A DNA stretch of 64,000 bases, taken from positions 234,320-298,319 of the forward strand of contig NMRA01000084.1 in NCBI GenBank assembly GCA_002633005.1, in the 5' to 3' direction. Position 1 is the stretch's first letter. Each line of letters opens with the position of its first letter. The notes under the pieces were generated by a model that saw nothing but the letters and a program-made list of their open reading frames with translations, did not search any database and had not been told where the DNA came from. Made by a program: the position numbers and the translations under genes. Origin of the DNA: Phoronis australis. Lineage: Eukaryota > Phoronida > Phoronidae. This document shows, one piece after another, positions 59,004-64,000 of this stretch.

Positions 59004-59015
59004 TGATGGATGGGC
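59004..59015 (+). promoter_or_regulatory. Candidate PBX-HOX composite site upstream of Hox1
   Basis: TGATGGATGGGC lies about 171 bp upstream of the Hox1 ATG. The core TGATGGATGG fits the PBX-HOX consensus TGATNNATKR. It equals, as I recall it, the strongest repeat of the vertebrate Hoxb1 autoregulatory element, through which HOX1-PBX complexes activate the gene. A weaker relative, TGATGGATCA, is at 58861-58870. Binding is inferred. Confidence 0.5.
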
Positions 59016-62000
59016 TACACAGAAGTGGGTGACTACATCTTTTTAAGAAGCTAAAACAGTTAACTATACACCCAAGTACTGACTTCTTCATCAAAAGTAT
59101 CCGGTTGCCTGGGACACTTGTCAAGGCTTCGTCTTTTTGGACGATGTATTATAGTTCTCCTGGAAATGCTTTCGGTACTCCGCGGTTGCCATGGAAACTC
59201 GTTTCTCCCGCAGCCATCCTAGACGAGGTAATATGTATTCAGGAATGATTGGGCTGGTGGTGACCTCCGTAATTTTAACTGCTAAAAGGTATAGTCGACA
59301 GCTGTGCGTATGACAACAATCGCTCAGTTAACTGCGAGTTACATAACGTTGGGATATGGATAGTCATCCGGTGGTGAGATTCATTACCGGGTTGCAGCCA
59401 GCACCCGCCTCAACAATGTGTCTCAGGTTCTTGTAAATTGGACAGCTTAACTTACGGGACACCTGTTATTATAGGCAATATCATCATGGTGTTGTGAATT
59501 CGGAACGGATTGGAATCATCAGAGTTTTCTTGGTTGGAGAAAAGGATCACGCGGTCCCCCTTCGTTCTCAAAAATTTGCGTGACCTTGTTAGAAGTTAGT
59601 GTTGCGAGATACATAGAGTTATCAATGAAAGCTTGAGACTAAAATTGCTGAGCATGTCTTCAAAAACCCTCCATTTTTAAGTTTGGCATCAAGATTTGGA
59701 CCTTCAGTTCTCACACCTGGTTACTCTTCAAAATATTTTACATCCGGGCCCGCATTGTATGAATGTCGTTGCTGCTCTTCTCTCCATGTAGGTACGCAAG
59801 ATCACGTGCTTGTGTGCGTTGCATGGCCATGTAGTGCGTAAAATTGCGTGAACTTGCAATTTTCTTGCGTTTAGGGAACACAGTCCTGGATAACAACAAT
59901 GCCGTTACGCTGTCGCCGTATTTCGGACTCCAGCAGGCAACCGGCTCTGTGTAAGCCAAAATTACGTTCAACATCCTGACTGCCTCGACTTCCATATTTG
60001 GAAAGTCACTTGAGTTGACCAGCCTGATAGGTGTCGTTACTTTCGCATTTCTTATTCTGTTCACAATGGATTGTTCGAATTATAAGCAGCATAATACCAT
60101 GACAGGTGCACAGTCTGTGGGATATGGTTTGCAGCAATGTTGAACATTTACTACGAACCTAGGACTATGATGTTACTCCCAGCTACGCGCTATAATGCGA
60201 AGTGCAGTGTACGCGGAGAGTCAGCTTATAAAGTTACGGTTTCTTGACGGTGACAGATTATCGCGACGCAGACCCAACGGTATTGCTAAGGTATTGTAAT
60301 ATTCGTTGCGGGAAAAATATGGCAAAATTAGCAACTTTTGAACAAAATATTCCTTGCAAGAAATGGAATGCATTCACAGCCTTAAAAACCTCCAACCCTG
60401 TGCTGTACGTTATGGAGATGGGCGCAAAAATAATTGTTTTGCAGCAAGTGTCACCTTGACGGAACGTAAAGATTTGATAACGCATATGGTTAACCCACTC
60501 CGCCACAATTGGTTTATTATACATCAAAGGGAATATGCGCGATCCAGTGGCTGTCAGTCAAAACCACGCGTTGTTCGATGTAATAAAGTGTAGAATAAAA
60601 TTAGCAATTTATTGAGGTCACTAAAGAGGAGGCCGTGGATGTGGTCACAGTTCAGGGAATGCATTACTATTGGTATTGTTATTGAAAAAATGAGCGGGTT
60701 TGCTGAATTAAAAAGTAGGCGAGGAATGCCCGCGGATAGGTCTGACTTAACTTGGTAAACAATGATATTAAACATCAGCTATCAACAATATGACCACTTC
60801 ACAATACTGTTGCTCCCCTAACTAAAATAAAAGTACAGTAAAAAAATATTTCCACTACATTCCTTAATATGTTTGTCTAACAGAGTTATTTATAAGAATA
60901 TTTATATACAAGAACTGATGAATTTTAGATATTTATTGGCTGGCTTTGCTTAATAAAATGTTAGCCTTTAAAAACAAAAAATAACATGATGGTGTTATTA
61001 GCGATGCGGGATGTTGGTGGGGTTGTTTTTAGATTAGAACTGAGCTTTTGTTGATCGCTTTGTCGGTAGACGAAAATAAAAGAGATAAAGTCTCAGTTTG
61101 GCACATCTACTACAGAGTAGGTATTTTAAACATTCAGCAGCGCCACGCTTCCCGTTCAAGACGCGCCTTCTTCAACGAAAACAATCACGCTCGGGGGACT
61201 CTCATAGAAGAGGTATGCCAACCAGAAGAGTGACCTCTTCACGATCTGTTTTCCTACTACGGGGCGTGACGTCGTTTCTGACCAAATTTCCTCCCAGAGA
61301 GCGCCTTTTCTGACGGAGTTTCCTACAAAGGGGTTCATTTTACGAGTTCAACACTCAACGAGAGGTCACTTTTTCCAATTACACAGAGGAGTTTTTAAAT
61401 ATCTATATTTTAAAATTTTTGTTCTCATTTTTGACAACACGGCATCTCTTCGTCGTTCAGTCGTCCAAGGATCCTTACAAAGGGTTTAGGTTTATGGGCT
61501 TAACACCTACAAAACGGTGGCGTGTCTGGAACGAAAATATATTAGGCGGGTACTCAGTCCCACTTACTTGCATGTACTGCAAAACAATTTATTATTAATA
61601 GTAACCGGCAACTTATTTTTTTATATTTTAGGGTTGTGGTGGTATTACGTGGTGGTCAGTGAATAGAACAAACGATGTATCAGAATCTGGAATATCACTC
61701 CGGAAGTCGCGTAATCCGTCGGTAAATGTGTATTGGACGACGATGTCTCTCTATTGTCAGAAGTTACAAAAGTTGAGAGGCTGTTATGGCACGACATCGT
61801 TTGTCCAGTACGCTTCAACTGCACTCAGATGGATGCTCGGTATATGTCAGCATCGATTCGCAGCCAGAAGAAAAAATAAAAGCAACCATTCAAACTGTGT
61901 TCCACATAATTTGAATGGTGGCATGGCACAATTCTCGATTAACATCGGCCGTAATTGAAAGTTAGAGGTCTATTTGCATCAAGCATAAATTAAACTTTTC

Positions 62001-64000
62001 TAATTTTGTACATCTTACATAACAGAATGATACTCTCCGACTTGTATCAGACGTCAATAAAAGAATACAAAGTTCTCATTGACTGACTCGTCCCTCCAAC
62101 ATCGTATTTCGGTCATTTGTTATAAATATTAATTTGAATTATATCTGCCAAAAACATACATGTAGTATGATAAAATGGAATGTAGTGATATATAATATAT
62201 CACTACTTTAGTGAATTTTGTCAGAAATCAACCATTTAGTTCTGACTGCCTATTGGCTGCGAATAGCGTTCGTCATTTTTGTCACACATATTTCTCATTT
62301 GCGTTGCGATGAGTCAATATTATGATATGAAGGTCAAGGGTGATTACCATCAGCAAACTGAGATAGCCATGGAATATATCACAAAATATCTGTGATAAAT
62401 GTTTTATTTTGTGGTCTTCTCTCCAAATATAACTCGACCCCCCCCCCCCTCCCCCCCTCCACTCCTTTGCTCAAGCGTTTGATTTCTTCCCTCTTTGGAA
62501 AGATATTCCTTGTGAAGTCAAGCGTGTACAGATGAGTCAGTAACGACTGTGGTCAGTACCCCTGTGATAATGTTACCAGATATGCACCATGATCCTGAAA
62601 CGCACGTACCAATATACGTGATTTATTCTACGTTTGTTGGCACAAACAGTGTCAAGGCGTAATTTCTCGATTCCATCATGTAAAATGCTTTTATAAGGAC
62701 CATTCTCGGGGAAAAAAATCAACTATTCAGAAAGTATGGCCGTTAAAAAGTGGCGTTTTTACGAAAATGTGTATGATCATAACACGTTTTATATTTATTT
62801 ATACATATATTCTTCGTCCGATCGCGTGATTGGTATTGAACAACGGAAAGCACAGCGGGTATTGCTGTTTGAGTTTACTGTTACTAAATTTGAAATACTG
62901 AGTGCGTTTTAATTGAAATGTTTAACGGTAAACTAACGGTAAACTGAAGTCCCAATGTTTAATTTCAGAAACTGTAGTTTGGGAAGTTACAAGTGAAACT
63001 TTAAGATCTAAACGTTCAGTAAAAATACGTTCAGTTTAATACATAGTCGAAATAAGAAGAAAATACTCAACGTCCATTTCCCGCGGCGCATTCTGGCATT
63101 GACGACTAGGTTTGCCGGGTTATGATATCGCCGACTAAGTGTTTGCATACTGAACCCATGGATCGTGAATTTATCGTTAAGCGGTATCGAATACGAATTC
63201 AGCCATATTCCAAAATTATGCGGACTCATAGCTATAAACTAGGCCACTAGCAGGGGATACACCTCGAAACAACGACATATCTTCGCAAATGTGTTCCTCC
63301 GTTGAGTTTTATGAGTTTATACGATCAAACTCGGGCTGGAAAATGTTCTGGGCTGAATTCCTTATTTTGCCGGTACGTCCCTTCATTTTTTTCTGAGCGA
63401 TATCGGTTTGTCGTTTAACGAGTTTATTTGCTAAGACATTTGTTCCCCCGTGGCGCATCAATGTCGCGCTAGGCTTGCACCCTCTTCCACACGGAGTGGA
63501 CAAAACGCCGCAAGGTATCGGAAGAATAAAAGTGGTTCTGACATTGATTCACAAGAGTCTTGACCTAATTAAATGTATCTGTTGATCGAGTACATACTAG
63601 TTAACAAATTATAACTCACGACTCTTAATGAAAGCTGGCACTAGCATTGCTCAACGTGAACTATATAATCGGTTTACATGCCTTTGCAGCGCCCTCGTGT
63701 GACCAGGGTGGCTAAACCAGGGGATTATGCCTAATGTAACGTACTTTCTATCATGAACTTGCATAATTTTAAACAAAGTTCATGGATCCGCTAAATTTCT
63801 GGATGTAGTAAGCTACCCATACCAATATTTTGAAATTCGATACTATTTACGTTTAACGCTTGCAAACTTTTGTTTACAAACAGTTCGCCGTTACTGTTAA
63901 TTGTGCGAAATTTTAATCCTTCGACTTCAAGCGTGGCAAAATATTTGAGTATCTAGTAGTGCCGCAAAACAGCAATACATAATCACGTGACAACAAGGGG

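Larger units (their letters stand above)
58834..64000. other. Hox1 upstream region, no recognised gene
   Basis: Five kb between the Hox1 start and the window edge. Apart from the candidate sites near 58.9-59.0 kb and a C-rich tract (62439-62460), I see no exon. A 108-codon - strand frame at 60064-59738 has no family resemblance. Confidence 0.5.

Noticed and set aside
59738-60064. 108-codon - strand frame upstream of Hox1
   Set aside because: No domain, no neighbour support; length is within chance for this much sequence.

Overview
This is eukaryotic, metazoan genomic DNA. Genes are split by GT-AG introns, intergenic DNA is AT-leaning and full of old transposons, and one gene is an unmistakable anterior Hox gene. 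The Hox1 protein has deuterostome/chordate-like features and the repeat content is that of a non-vertebrate. A hemichordate-like or other invertebrate deuterostome is my best inference, but the sequence alone does not prove the species.

Three protein-coding genes can be reconstructed. (1) At the left edge, + strand, are the last two coding exons of a hydroxyacid (glycolate) oxidase: 1108-1266 and 3569-3715. They join in phase and end in a peroxisomal AKL tail; the 5' exons lie outside the window. (2) On the - strand, 32021 to 15470, is a complete six-coding-exon PBK/TOPK mitotic kinase of 331-332 residues, plus a probable 5' UTR exon ending at 32970. (3) On the - strand, 58833 to 49797, is a complete two-exon Hox1 gene of 279 residues with a hexapeptide in exon 1 and a homeodomain in exon 2. 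Because Hox1 is transcribed leftwards, the rest of a Hox cluster would be expected to the right of the window. HAO and PBK would then be the outer flank on the anterior (3') side.

Layout: 1-3.7 kb, HAO 3' end. 3.8-14.2 kb, a dense transposon block: a 220-bp MITE, a Harbinger-type element, a hairpin minisatellite, a repeat with nuclear-receptor DR1 motifs, a broken THAP-domain gene, a 2.1-kb terminal-inverted-repeat element and a BED zinc-finger exon. 15.2-33.1 kb, PBK, whose introns hold a 1.5-kb repeat element, SINE-like tRNA pieces, a THAP-like fragment and a 5-kb cluster of related repeats. 33.2-49.3 kb, a gene-poor interval with a hAT-like MITE, a large palindrome and two diverged repeat pairs. 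49.3-58.9 kb, Hox1. 58.9-64 kb, Hox1 upstream DNA with no recognised gene. A notable site there is TGATGGATGGGC about 170 bp upstream of the Hox1 start; it matches the PBX-HOX site of the vertebrate Hoxb1 autoregulatory enhancer as I recall it.

The three genes have no common pathway: peroxisomal 2-hydroxyacid oxidation, mitotic kinase signalling and anterior patterning. Their adjacency matters as microsynteny at the edge of a Hox cluster, not as a functional unit. Assembly breaks are marked by N at 21912, 29838, 32829-32889 and 54153; the first two fall inside copies of the same repeat family.
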